DNA of 64,000 bases from Pelomonas asaccharophilus_A. GTDB taxonomy: Bacteria > Pseudomonadota > Gammaproteobacteria > Burkholderiales > Burkholderiaceae_C. The position numbers were made by a program, and so were the translations under genes. A model generated the notes under the pieces. It worked only from the letters and a program-made list of their open reading frames with translations. It ran no database searches and was not told the origin of the DNA. The first letter of the stretch is position 1, and each line of letters opens with the position of its first letter. This document shows positions 33,903 to 42,787 of this stretch, in pieces. The DNA lies in contig NZ_JAVDXV010000002.1 of the NCBI RefSeq assembly GCF_031458115.1, positions 434,001-498,000 on the forward strand. The letters are read 5' to 3'.

Positions 33903-36485
33903 ATGAACAAGAACAACCGCGCCGTCGTTGGCGTTGCTTCCCCCGTTTCCCCGCTCGCGCAGGCCGCGCGCCAGGCGCTGCTGACGCTGGCGCTCGCCGG
34001 CGGCGCCGCCTGGCTGTCGCCCGTACAGGCGCAGCAGGCCGCCGTCGCCCACAGCGTGCCGGCCGGCCCGCTGGGCGAGGCGTTGAACCGCTTCGCCACC
34101 GCCGCCGGCGTGACGCTGCAGATGGATCCCACCCTCGTCGCCGGCCGCAGCAGCGCCGGTCTGCAAGGCCGCTTCGAAGCACGCGAGGGCTTCGCGCGCC
34201 TGCTGGCCGGCACCGACCTGGAGGTCTACCAGCACAGCGCTGGCGTGTGGCTGCTGCGCACGGCCGAGGCGCTGCCGGTCGTCCGCGTGAAGGCCGCCAC
34301 CGAGCGCGCCGAGGCCGGCACCCGCACGGTGCTGACGCAGGACGACGTCGAGCGCAACGGCGGCACCGGCATCGCCGACGTGATCCGCTACCAGCCGCTG
34401 GTGGAGGCGCCCGGCACCGCGCTGGGCTCCACGCGCGGCGCCAGCCGCTATGACCGCGGCGGCACCACCAACTACAACATCCGCGGCGTCGAGGGCAACC
34501 GCGTGGGCCTGGATGTGGACGGCATCGAGATGCCCGACGCCATCAGCCGCGCGCCGCTGACCGCGCGCTCCGAGGACGGCACCTTCGGCATGGGCCGCGA
34601 CTTCATCGACCCCGACATGTACGCGTCGGTGGACATCCAGTCCGGCACCACCAACTCGCAGCGCTCGGCCGGCGGCATCGGCGGCGCGGTGAGCTTCCGC
34701 AGCAAGTCGCCGGAAGACTTCGTCAACGCCAGCAAGCCCTTCCACGCCGGTGCCAAGCTGGGCTACAGCGAGGCCAACCGCACCTGGAGCAAGGGCGCCA
34801 CGCTGGCCGCGCAGAGCGGCGACCTGGGCCTGCTGCTGAGCTACACGCGCCGCGACGGCCAGCAGACCGAGAACAACAGCGACACCTTTGCCGCCTACCC
34901 GGAAGACTGGCACTCCGACGCGCTGCTGCTGAAGGGCGTGCTGCGCGTGACCCCGGCGCACCGGCTGGAGCTGTCCGCCGACCTGTACCGCAAGCAGAGC
35001 GACTCGTCGTTCGACAGCTGGAACACCGCCGCCACGGCCATCACCGGCAAGTCGGTGCAGGACGCGAAAACCAAGCGCGACACGGTGTCGCTGGCCCACA
35101 CCTGGACGCCAGGCGCCGACGGCTGGGTCGACAAGCTCAGTACGCGCCTGTACGTGCAGAACACCGACATGGACGACGTGACCAACACCGTCACGCTGGC
35201 CACCAACGTCAACGTCCGCGAGGCCTCACAGAACAAGACCGAGCAGATCGGCTTCTCCACGCTGGCCGAGAAGCGCATCGCCAACCACGGCCTCAAGTTC
35301 GGGCTGAACCACTCGCGCACCGAGAACGAACACCCGTTCACGACCAGCGAGACCGGCCTGGGCGCCGTGGGCCAACCGTTCCCGGACACGCTGACCGTGC
35401 GCACCGGCGTCTTCGCCGAGGACACCATCGACTTCCAGGTCGCCGGCAAGCGCCTGTCCGTGGTGCCGGGCCTGCGCGTGGACCGCGTGGACCCCAGCAT
35501 CCGCAACACCGGCCGCTTCGGCAACCCGCGCATCACGCAGGCCGAGCTGGAGGCGCTGTACGGCAATGCGCCCACCACCAACATCGTCAGCCCCAGCCTG
35601 GCGCTGCTGTACGAGCTGCAGCCCAGCCTGACCGCCTACGCGCAATGGAAGCGCAGCGGCCGCGCGCCCAGCAACAGCGAGATCTTCGGCTACTGGAACA
35701 GCGGCGGCGGCACCTACGCGCTGCTGGGCAACCGCGACCTGAAGGAAGAGACCAGCAACGCCTTCGACATCGGCCTCAAGGGCACGCCCACCGCCGGCGT
35801 CACGTTCGCCGCGTCGGCCTTCTACACGCAGTACGAGGACTTCATCTCCTACACCCGCTTCACGCGCGCCAACAACCCGGAGAAGTTCGTCAACATCCAG
35901 CCCAGCCTGAGCATCCTGTACCAGGCCGAGAACCGCGACGAGGCCAACATCTACGGCGGCGAGCTGAGCGTTCGGCTGGACCACGGCACCTGGACGCCGG
36001 CTGTGAAGGGCTTGTACAGCACATGGGCGCTGGGCTACAGCAAGGGCACCTCCAAGTCCCACTACGCCGGCGACAAGGACGTGCCGCTGGACACCGTGCA
36101 GCCCGCCAAGGCGGTGGCCGGCCTCGGCTACGAGGCGGCACAGCGTGCCTGGGGCCTGCACCTGACCGGCACCTTCGTGCGCGGAAAGCAGGCCGTCGCC
36201 CACGCACGCCAGTCGTTCACGAACAACCCCGGCGCCCAGCTGCCCGACTCCACCGTCGTGCTGTACCGCGTGCCGGGTTTTGCCCGTTTCGATGTGGCCA
36301 GCTACTGGCGCCTCAGCAAGAACCTGCGCCTGAACGCCGCCGTGCTGAACGTGGGCGACAAGCGCTACTGGTCGTACGCCGGCACGCGCAGCCTGCAGCC
36401 CGCCAACGCGCGCGACCGCCAGCAGATCGAGCTGTCCACCGCGCCGGGGCGCACGTTCGCGCTCAGCCTCAGCGCGGACTTCTGA
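33903..36485 (+). CDS. TonB-dependent receptor with STN domain (haem/haemoprotein type)
   Basis: 860-residue outer-membrane receptor. A signal peptide (about 1-42) is followed by an STN domain (VPAGPLGEALNRFATAAGVTLQMDPTLVAGR, about 51-82), then the plug (NYNIRGVEGNRVGLDVDGIEMPDA) and a 22-strand barrel ending in Phe (ALSLSADF). The middle barrel has YAQWKRSGRAPSNSEIFG and LLGNRDLKEETS, resembling the FRAP and NPxL boxes of haem and haemoglobin receptors. It takes up a ligand with TonB energy. STN domains usually signal to an anti-sigma factor, but no FecI/FecR-like pair is adjacent. Upstream partners are DUF4198 and EF-hand proteins. Ligand is uncertain. Confidence 0.9.
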   Translation: MNKNNRAVVGVASPVSPLAQAARQALLTLALAGGAAWLSPVQAQQAAVAHSVPAGPLGEALNRFATAAGVTLQMDPTLVAGRSSAGLQGRFEAREGFARLLAGTDLEVYQHSAGVWLLRTAEALPVVRVKAATERAEAGTRTVLTQDDVERNGGTGIADVIRYQPLVEAPGTALGSTRGASRYDRGGTTNYNIRGVEGNRVGLDVDGIEMPDAISRAPLTARSEDGTFGMGRDFIDPDMYASVDIQSGTTNSQRSAGGIGGAVSFRSKSPEDFVNASKPFHAGAKLGYSEANRTWSKGATLAAQSGDLGLLLSYTRRDGQQTENNSDTFAAYPEDWHSDALLLKGVLRVTPAHRLELSADLYRKQSDSSFDSWNTAATAITGKSVQDAKTKRDTVSLAHTWTPGADGWVDKLSTRLYVQNTDMDDVTNTVTLATNVNVREASQNKTEQIGFSTLAEKRIANHGLKFGLNHSRTENEHPFTTSETGLGAVGQPFPDTLTVRTGVFAEDTIDFQVAGKRLSVVPGLRVDRVDPSIRNTGRFGNPRITQAELEALYGNAPTTNIVSPSLALLYELQPSLTAYAQWKRSGRAPSNSEIFGYWNSGGGTYALLGNRDLKEETSNAFDIGLKGTPTAGVTFAASAFYTQYEDFISYTRFTRANNPEKFVNIQPSLSILYQAENRDEANIYGGELSVRLDHGTWTPAVKGLYSTWALGYSKGTSKSHYAGDKDVPLDTVQPAKAVAGLGYEAAQRAWGLHLTGTFVRGKQAVAHARQSFTNNPGAQLPDSTVVLYRVPGFARFDVASYWRLSKNLRLNAAVLNVGDKRYWSYAGTRSLQPANARDRQQIELSTAPGRTFALSLSADF

Positions 36486-36580
36486 GGCGCGTCCGGCGGC
36501 GCCGGGCCCGGTTTTCGGGGGGCCGTTCTGTTGCGGTGGACGTGAGGCACATTTAGGGCCAGCAACTCCCCCGAGACAAG

Positions 36581-37996
36581 ATGCAAACAAGCGAGCTTCC
36601 CGCCAAGCCGTCCACGCCCGTGGCAGCCGCCGAGCGCGACGTGCAGGTCGGCATTGCCGGCCTGTTCGACCTGCGCCGTGACCTGGACAACCCCGAGAGC
36701 ATCGACGCCAACGTGCGCGCCGGCGTCGATGTGGCCGGCACCAACCTGTGGGTGCTGTTCTTCGCCATCCTGGTGGCCTCGGTCGGCCTGAATGTCAACA
36801 GCACGGCCGTCATCATCGGCGCCATGCTGATCTCGCCGCTGATGGGTCCCATCGTGGGCGTGGGCTACGGGCTGGCGGTTCACGACATGCGCCTGATCCG
36901 GCGGGCGCTGCGCAACCTGATGATCTTCGGCGTCATCAGCCTCGTCACCTCCACGCTGTACTTCACCGTCAGCCCGCTGCGCGAGGCCGGCACGGAGCTG
37001 CTGGCGCGCACCACGCCCAATTTGTGGGACGTGCTGATCGCCTTCTTCGGCGGCTCGGCCGGCATCCTGGCCCTGACGCGCAAGAGCATCTCCAACGTCG
37101 TGCCGGGCGTGGCCATTGCCACCGCGCTGATGCCGCCGCTGTGCACGGTGGGCTTTGGCATCTCGCGAGCCGACTGGGGCATGGCGGGCGGCGCCTTCTA
37201 TCTGTTCCTCATCAACGGCGTCTTCATCGCCTTCTCCACGTTCGTCTTCGTCAAGCTGATGAAGCTGCCCGTGCGGGGGCAGGTGTCGGACCGGGCGCGC
37301 TGGAGCACCCGCTTGTTCACCACCGTGACGCTGATCAGCGTGCTGCTGCCCAGCGGCTACCTGGCCTGGCGCTTCGTACAGGTGCAGCGCTTCGTCGCCG
37401 CTGCCGGCCATCAGGTGGACGAACTCGCGCGCGACACGCGCTACCTGCTGCTGGACCGTGACATCGACCCCAACAACCGCAGCATCCAGCTCACGCTGTC
37501 GGGAGAACACCGCGAGGAGGGCATAGGCCAGCGCATCGCCGGCAGGCTCGCCGAGCAGGGGTTTGCGGGCACCCGTGTGGTGGTGCGCTTCTCGGGCTCC
37601 GAGCGCGTCAACGTCGCGAGTCTGAAGCAGGAGCTGCGCCAGGACGTGCTGCTGCAAGTCAGCCGCGAGGCCGACGAACTGCGCACCCGCGTGCAGCAGT
37701 TGCAGGCCGACAACGAGCGGCTGCGCAAGGCCGAGCCGGCGCATGCGCAGCTGTTGTCGGAATTACGCGCCCAGCTGCCGCAGGCCAGCCGCATCGTCGT
37801 GGCCTCGGGCGCGGAGCCCTCGCCGGCACCAGCCGCTGCGGCGGCATCGGTGCCCGTGAAGACGGCGCAGGCCGTGCTGCTGCTGCGCATCGAAACGCCG
37901 CAACCACTGCCGCGCGCCGAGCGCCAGCGCCTGGAGCGCTGGCTGGCGGTGCGCGAGTCCGGCCGCCAGGTCTTCGTGGACTACGTGCCGCGCTGA
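36581..37996 (+). CDS. DUF389 membrane protein
   Basis: 471 residues. The N-terminal membrane domain matches DUF389 (about residues 60-240) with the hallmark NSTAVIIGAMLISPLMGPI and VVPGVAIATALMPPLCTVGF motifs, about six helices. A long C-terminal cytoplasmic or periplasmic part follows with a coiled coil (about 355-400, DELRTRVQQLQADNERLRKAE) and an OmpA-like tail. The DUF389 family has no proven function. It stands alone after the TonB receptor. Confidence 0.88.
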   Translation: MQTSELPAKPSTPVAAAERDVQVGIAGLFDLRRDLDNPESIDANVRAGVDVAGTNLWVLFFAILVASVGLNVNSTAVIIGAMLISPLMGPIVGVGYGLAVHDMRLIRRALRNLMIFGVISLVTSTLYFTVSPLREAGTELLARTTPNLWDVLIAFFGGSAGILALTRKSISNVVPGVAIATALMPPLCTVGFGISRADWGMAGGAFYLFLINGVFIAFSTFVFVKLMKLPVRGQVSDRARWSTRLFTTVTLISVLLPSGYLAWRFVQVQRFVAAAGHQVDELARDTRYLLLDRDIDPNNRSIQLTLSGEHREEGIGQRIAGRLAEQGFAGTRVVVRFSGSERVNVASLKQELRQDVLLQVSREADELRTRVQQLQADNERLRKAEPAHAQLLSELRAQLPQASRIVVASGAEPSPAPAAAAASVPVKTAQAVLLLRIETPQPLPRAERQRLERWLAVRESGRQVFVDYVPR

Positions 37997-38135
37997 CGGG
38001 CCCCTCCACGCCATCTCTCGTGCCGGCGCCATCCGCGCAAACCCGCTCACCGCATCGGCTTCATGCAAACCCGACTTTGGCCGGTCATCAAGCATCGCTA
38101 GTCTGACGCCTCCGTAAAAAACCAGGAGTTGCGTG

Positions 38136-39599
38136 ATGCGTCGTTGGTCTTGGATGGGAACCCTGGCGGCCGCGGCCGCGATGGCAGTGGCGGCACCTGC
38201 CGCGCAGGCGCAGACCGCGCTGACCAAGGGCGTGGCCGTGACCGGCCTGTCCGGCGCGGCCAGCAGCACGCGCGACTACACGCTGGTGGTGCCGGCCGGC
38301 GCCACGCAGCTCAGCTTCACGCTCAGCGGCGGCACCGGCGACGCCGACCTCTACGTGCGCCGCGGCTCCCAGGCCACCAGCAGCACCAACGACTGCGAGT
38401 CCGAGAGCAGCACCAACGCCGAGAGCTGCAGCTTTGCCACGCCCACCGCCGCCACCTACTACGTGCGCGTGCAGGGTTACAGCGCCTACAGCGGCGCCAG
38501 CCTCATCGGCAACTACACCGCCAGCGGCGGCGGCACGCCCAGCACCGTCGTGCTGCAGCCCGGCGTGCCGGTCAACGGCCAGACGGCCGCCGCCGGCGCC
38601 TGGCTGCGCTATCGCATCGACGTGCCCGCGGGCGCCACCAACCTCGTCGTGCGCAGCAACGGCGGCACCGGCGCGGCGGACCTCTACGTGCGCGCCGGCG
38701 CCGAGCCCACGTCGGCGGTGTTCGACTGCCGCCCCTACGTGAACGGCAACGACGAGACCTGCACCTTCGCGCAGCCGCAGGCCACCAGCTACTACATCGG
38801 CCTGTACGGCTTCAAGGCGTTCTCGGGCGTCACGCTGACCGCGTCGTTCACGCAGCCGCCGTCGGGTGGCGCCACCTGGCCGGGCTTCAACGCCTACTAC
38901 GTGCAGGCCATCGGCAAGACCGGCACGGCGCTGCGCGTCGCGCTCAACGAGGCCGCTGCGCGCAACCATGTGCGCATGAGCTACTCCGCCGTGTGGGACG
39001 CGCTGAAGTACACCGACGAAGACCCCGCCAACACCGCCAACGTGCTGCTGCTCTACACCAACCGCTCGCAGGCCAAGACGCACAACGCCGGCGCCAACTC
39101 CAGCGACCAGGACGCCTGGAACCGCGAGCACGTCTGGGCCAAGAGCCACGGCTTCCCCGACGAAGGCCAATGGGCGCACACCGACATCCACCACCTGCGC
39201 CCCGAAGACGTGTCGGTCAACAGCACCCGCGGCAACAAGGATTTCGACTGGGGCGGCAGCGCCATCGCCGAGGCGCCGGGCAACCTGACCGACGCTGACA
39301 GCTTCGAGCCCCGCGCCGCCGTGAAGGGCGACGTGGCCCGCATGATGTTCTACATGGCCATCCGCTATGAAGGCGGCGACAGCACCGGCGTGGGCAACCT
39401 GGAAATCTCCGACACCGTGGGCACCAGCGGCAACCTGTTCGGCAAGCGCTGCACGCTGGTGGCCTGGCACCGCGCCGACCCGGTGGATGCCGCCGAGATC
39501 CGCCGCCACGGCCGCATCGTCGAGCGCCAGGGCAACCGCAATCCGTTCGTGGACTATCCGGCGTGGGTGGAGGAGATGTTTGGGGCGGGCTGCCCGTGA
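38136..39599 (+). CDS. Secreted endonuclease I with two PPC domains
   Basis: 487 residues: a signal peptide (about 1-25), two bacterial pre-peptidase C-terminal (PPC) beta domains (about 28-130 and 138-245, each with a GGTGDADLYVR-like motif), and a C-terminal endonuclease I domain. The catalytic signature starts near residue 329 (NREHVWAKSHGFP, then HTDIHHLRPEDVSVNSTRGN). This is an extracellular DNase of the EndA/Xds group, useful for DNA or phosphate scavenging or for loosening biofilm. ATG 38136 is best spaced from AGGAG; GTG 38133 adjoins it. PPC domains placed N-terminal to the nuclease are less usual than the C-terminal position on peptidases. Confidence 0.92.
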   Translation: MRRWSWMGTLAAAAAMAVAAPAAQAQTALTKGVAVTGLSGAASSTRDYTLVVPAGATQLSFTLSGGTGDADLYVRRGSQATSSTNDCESESSTNAESCSFATPTAATYYVRVQGYSAYSGASLIGNYTASGGGTPSTVVLQPGVPVNGQTAAAGAWLRYRIDVPAGATNLVVRSNGGTGAADLYVRAGAEPTSAVFDCRPYVNGNDETCTFAQPQATSYYIGLYGFKAFSGVTLTASFTQPPSGGATWPGFNAYYVQAIGKTGTALRVALNEAAARNHVRMSYSAVWDALKYTDEDPANTANVLLLYTNRSQAKTHNAGANSSDQDAWNREHVWAKSHGFPDEGQWAHTDIHHLRPEDVSVNSTRGNKDFDWGGSAIAEAPGNLTDADSFEPRAAVKGDVARMMFYMAIRYEGGDSTGVGNLEISDTVGTSGNLFGKRCTLVAWHRADPVDAAEIRRHGRIVERQGNRNPFVDYPAWVEEMFGAGCP

Positions 39600-39653
39600 C
39601 CCCTGCGCCGATGGGTGGCGTTCAGCGAGCGGCGCTGCTCATCACGCAGCCGC

Positions 39654-40094
39654 TTAGCCCAGCGCCGCGTCCAGCCTCGCCACGATCTTCGACCAGCCTT
39701 CGCGGGCGCGGTCGGCGTAGTCCTTCCATTCGGGCTGCATCTGCGTCGTGAGGTGCAGCGTGCAGCCACCGTCGTCCTCCGCCGTGATGTCGATGGTGAC
39801 GATGTCGAAGGTTGGCGACGCGGCCGGGATGCCGAAGGTGAAGACCAGCTGCGTCGGCCGCTCGATGGCGAGGTACTCGCCGGTGTGCTCCACGTCGCCG
39901 TCGGCGCGGCGGTCCGTCATCACGAACTTGCCGCCGACGCGCGGGTCGATGTCGCAGCGGACCATCTCGCCGGTCTCCGTGGAGAACAGGAAGCGGGCGG
40001 CCGTGCGCACGTCCAGCCAGGCGTCGAACACCACCTCGGGCGCGTGGCGGAAGCGGTGCTGCACGCGGAGGGTGATCGGTTCTTCGGTGCTCAT
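39654..40094 (-). CDS. SRPBCC/AHSA1-domain protein
   Basis: 146 residues with an activator-of-Hsp90-ATPase-1-like START-fold (AHSA1/YndB type): VQHRFRHAPEVVFDAWLD at the N-terminus, RVGGKFVM centrally, and a terminal helix (WKDYADRAREGWSKIVARLDA). Such proteins form a hydrophobic cavity and are commonly paired with an ArsR regulator, as here. The start overlaps the arsR stop by four bases (ATGA). The ligand is unknown. Confidence 0.92.
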   Translation of the reverse strand: MSTEEPITLRVQHRFRHAPEVVFDAWLDVRTAARFLFSTETGEMVRCDIDPRVGGKFVMTDRRADGDVEHTGEYLAIERPTQLVFTFGIPAASPTFDIVTIDITAEDDGGCTLHLTTQMQPEWKDYADRAREGWSKIVARLDAALG

Positions 40095-40462
40095 GGTCTG
40101 CGCTGGCCTTTCGATGGCGGGGTTGAAACGGGCGCCTCCTCGTCCAGCACGGCCTGCAGGCGCTGCAGCCGCTCCGTCCAGAAGCGCTGGCGGGACTGCA
40201 GCCACTCGGTGGCCTCGGTCAGCCGGTGCGGCTCCAGCCGCAGCACATGCTCGCGGCCCGACCGCTCGCGCGACACCAGGCCGGCGCGCTCCAGGATGCG
40301 GATGTGCTTGGACACGGAGTTCAGCGACATGGCGAACGGCGCCGCCAGCTCGGTGACGCGCGCCTCGCTGGACGACAGCCGCAACAGGATGGCCCGTCGC
40401 GTCTCGTCGGCCAGGGCCACGAACACATCGTCCAGCTGCTCGGCGGTCAATCGCTGATTCAT
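40091..40462 (-). CDS. ArsR-family transcriptional regulator
   Basis: 123-residue winged-helix repressor (VFVALADETRRAILLRLSSS, then LAAPFAMSLNSVSKHIRILERAGLV). The metal-binding cysteine motif of classic ArsR is absent, so it belongs to the AHSA1-associated, non-metal subgroup. It is coupled to the downstream SRPBCC gene. A clear inverted repeat sits directly at its start codon and upstream. Confidence 0.92.
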   Translation of the reverse strand: MNQRLTAEQLDDVFVALADETRRAILLRLSSSEARVTELAAPFAMSLNSVSKHIRILERAGLVSRERSGREHVLRLEPHRLTEATEWLQSRQRFWTERLQRLQAVLDEEAPVSTPPSKGQRRP

Positions 40463-40480
40463 TCACCCATTTTGGTGAAT
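40461..40480. promoter_or_regulatory. ArsR operator (inverted repeat)
   Basis: ATTCACC-CATTTT-GGTGAAT (40461-40467 with 40474-40480) is a perfect seven-base inverted repeat that runs into the arsR start codon (ATG at 40462). This is the expected position for autorepression. Confidence 0.7.
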
Positions 40481-40556
40481 ATAAGGCGCATGTCAACGGG
40501 TGGGGTCGTCAGTGCTTGTAAGCAGGCGCGGCCGCAGCGGCGGCGCCCGCGGCGCG

Positions 40557-41924
40557 TCAGCCCGCGAACGGCCCGCTGATCGCCACCGTGAAACCGGGCC
40601 GGTAGACGTTGGCGAACAAGGTCTTGCCGTCGGCGCTGAAGCAGGTGCCGGCCCATTCGGCGCCGCGGAAATCGCCCTTCAGCTGGGGCAGCTTTTCCAG
40701 CTCGCCGCCGGCCAGCTGCATGTTGTTGCGCGCCAGCTCGAACAGGCCGTCCAGCCCGCCCTCGCGGCGCAGGCCGTACAGGCGCTGCACCGGCTGCTTG
40801 CTGTCCTCGCACACGACGATCAGGCCGGTGCGCGGATGCAGGCAGAGGTTGTCGGGGTAGTCGAACGCGCTGGCCCCCGGCGACTCGATGAACAGCTCCA
40901 GCCGCTGCTGGCTGGGCACGAAGCGCCACACCTGGCCCGCCTTCGCGTCGCCGCCGTCGGTGCTGGTGAAGAAGATCTCGTCGCGCCCGGCGAACAAACC
41001 CTCCAGCCGCGTGAACAGGCTGCCGCCCTGGGCCCGGCCCTGGTTCAGCACGCCGTTGTTGCCGTTGTCGCCCACGCCGTCGGCGGGGCGGGCGATGTCC
41101 ACCCAATCCACATCGAACTGCTGGCCCGGCTTCAGGCCGGTGCGCAGGTCGCTGGCCTTGCGGGCGCGCAGCATCTGCAGGCGCCCGCCGGCCGCCAGGT
41201 TGCCCTTCTTGGCCGGCAGCAGGCGGTAGAAGCCGGCCGGCTGCGCGTCTTCGGTCAGGTAGACCGTGCCGTCGGTGTCCACCAACGCGGCCTCGTGCTT
41301 GAACTGGCCCAGCGCCGTCAGCGCCTGCGCGTTGGACGCGCCATCGGCCGGCACCTCGAACACGAAGCCATGCGGCTTCTCCAGCTTGAAAGGTTTGCCG
41401 CGGTGCTGCCCCGAGTGCCCGGCCGGCGTGACGATCTCCTCGCAGGTCAACCAACTGCCCCAGGGCGTGGTGCCGCCCGCGCAGTTCACCAGCGTACCCG
41501 ACAGCGAGCCGCGCATCTCCAGCAACTTGCCCGCCGCGCGGTCGTAGCGCAGCGTCACCGTGCCGCCGTCGCAACCCGCGTCGTAATGGCTGGCCGCAGG
41601 GCCAAAGCCGCCGCCCACGCCCAGGATCTCGTGGTTGCGCACCAGCGTGAAGGTCTCGCCCTCGGCTTTCACGATGCCCATGCCATCGGCCGCACCCGGC
41701 ACCACGCCGCCATTGGCCAGCGCCTCGCCGGCCCAGCCAAAGCTGCGGTAGCTGAAGCCCTCGGGCAGCATCAGCAGCGGCAGGCCGGTGGCCTCGTCGG
41801 CCACCGGCCGCAGCGGGCCGTAGCCGGCGGCCGGGCGGCCTTGCTGGCGCGTTTGAGCGCTGGTGGTGAAGGCGGCGGCGAGGGGGCTCAGCGCGAGGGC
41901 TTGGAGGAGGGGGCGGCGGTGCAT
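40557..41924 (-). CDS. PhoX-family (DUF839) phosphatase-like protein
   Basis: 455 residues. The N-terminus MHRRPLLQALALSPLAAAF looks like a Tat signal, implying export of a folded, cofactor-loaded protein. The rest is a DUF839 beta-propeller: GGTTPWGSWLTCEE, KPHGFVFEVP, EAALVDTDGTVYLTEDAQPAGFYR and AWRF-like repeats, EDSKQPVQRLYGL. PhoX enzymes are Ca/Fe-dependent periplasmic alkaline phosphatases. The family matches strongly along its length, but activity and substrate are not certain. Confidence 0.85.
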   Translation of the reverse strand: MHRRPLLQALALSPLAAAFTTSAQTRQQGRPAAGYGPLRPVADEATGLPLLMLPEGFSYRSFGWAGEALANGGVVPGAADGMGIVKAEGETFTLVRNHEILGVGGGFGPAASHYDAGCDGGTVTLRYDRAAGKLLEMRGSLSGTLVNCAGGTTPWGSWLTCEEIVTPAGHSGQHRGKPFKLEKPHGFVFEVPADGASNAQALTALGQFKHEAALVDTDGTVYLTEDAQPAGFYRLLPAKKGNLAAGGRLQMLRARKASDLRTGLKPGQQFDVDWVDIARPADGVGDNGNNGVLNQGRAQGGSLFTRLEGLFAGRDEIFFTSTDGGDAKAGQVWRFVPSQQRLELFIESPGASAFDYPDNLCLHPRTGLIVVCEDSKQPVQRLYGLRREGGLDGLFELARNNMQLAGGELEKLPQLKGDFRGAEWAGTCFSADGKTLFANVYRPGFTVAISGPFAG

Positions 41925-41963
41925 GGAGGCAGTATCTCCACGGCCCCATAGGCTCGCCAAGGA

Positions 41964-42035
41964 GTAGGTTGGGGTGATAACCCCAACATCTTTTGCCCAC
42001 ATCGCCGCTGGGGCTCGAAACTCACCCCAAGCTAC
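41964..42035. repeat. REP-like palindromic element, copy A
   Basis: 72 bases bounded by near-perfect 14-base terminal inverted repeats, GTAGGTTGGGGTGA at 41964 and TCACCCCAAGCTAC ending at 42035 (one mismatch). Inside, ATAACCCCAAC matches copy C and GGGGCTCGAAACTCACCCCAA matches copies B and C. The rest of 41925-42185 between phoX and the repeat protein gene holds no gene. Confidence 0.75.
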
Positions 42036-42185
42036 CTCGCTAACGCACCGAACGAGCGCCAGACCTTGCGGCACTTCTTACCAGGCGAGCCCGTTCCAGG
42101 CATCGACGAGCGCCAGGCGTTCACGACTGTCGTTGCGCGCGCCCGGTAGCTCGCCGTCGCGTCTGCGGCCGTCAGGCCCGGCGGG

Positions 42186-42680
42186 TCAGTTGCGATCCGC
42201 GCGCGGAGCGCGCATTGCCACTTGAGACCCTTCGGACGTGGTGGCCGCCGTGCGATCAGCCGCGGTGCGGTCAGACCCCATCAGGCCGCCGGTGCGGTTG
42301 TTCGGATTGCGGCCCATGTCCTGGTCGCCCGGTGTCACGGCCGCCTTGGCTGCGCTGCCGACAGTCGCGGCGCCGGTTCGCGCGTTGGAGTCACTGCCCA
42401 TCAGCCCGCCGGTGCGGTTGTTCGGATTGCGACCCATGTTCTGGTCGCCCGGCGTCACGGCAGCCTTCGCCGCGCTGCCGACGCTCGCGGCGCCGGTTCG
42501 CGCGTTGGAGTCGCTGCCCATCAGCCCGCCGGTGCGGTTGTCCGGATTGCGGCCCATGTTCTGGTCGCCGGGAGTCACTGCGGCGCTCGCCGCACGCCCG
42601 ACGGGCGTCGTCGCTGTCTGCGCAGTTGCCGTCGTGGCCAGGGCGGCGACGGCCAGTGTCACGAAGAGGTGCTTGTGCAT
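42186..42680 (-). CDS. Exported tandem-repeat protein
   Basis: 164 residues: a signal peptide (about 1-21) and then 40-residue repeats, VTPGDQNMGRNPNNRTGGLM at the start of each, running GSDSNARTGAA and VGSAAKAA. Two full units (residues 35-74, 75-114) and one partial unit (115-137) are present, followed by a short Thr/Arg tail. It has no recognised domain and is probably a secreted or periplasmic low-complexity protein. It stands between REP-like copies A and B. Confidence 0.72.
   Translation of the reverse strand: MHKHLFVTLAVAALATTATAQTATTPVGRAASAAVTPGDQNMGRNPDNRTGGLMGSDSNARTGAASVGSAAKAAVTPGDQNMGRNPNNRTGGLMGSDSNARTGAATVGSAAKAAVTPGDQDMGRNPNNRTGGLMGSDRTAADRTAATTSEGSQVAMRAPRADRN
42270..42578. 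repeat. 120-bp tandem repeat within the repeat protein gene
   Basis: Two full units and one partial unit of 120 bases, nearly identical at nucleotide level (for example GCCGGTGCGGTTGTTCGGATT recurring at 120-base intervals near 42287, 42407 and 42527). The copies remain in frame and differ at few positions. Confidence 0.85.
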
Positions 42681-42756
42681 CGTCGGTCTCCAGTAGAAGT
42701 GGAGTACCTAGCGGGCAAGCCGCGTGCCGACACGGTGTTGAGGCGGCGAGTTTTCA

Positions 42757-42787
42757 ACGTTGGGGTTCGAAACTCACCCCAACCTAC
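42757..42787. repeat. REP-like palindromic element, copy B (half)
   Basis: ACGTTGGGGTTCGAAACTCA followed by CCCCAACCTAC, a right-half copy of the element at 41964-42035. Its outer end (CCTAC) forms the TAG stop of the lipoprotein gene at 42784-42786. Confidence 0.75.

Noticed and set aside
42270..42578. CRISPR-like repeat array
   Set aside because: The repeats are long (120 bases), coding, in frame and without unique spacers.
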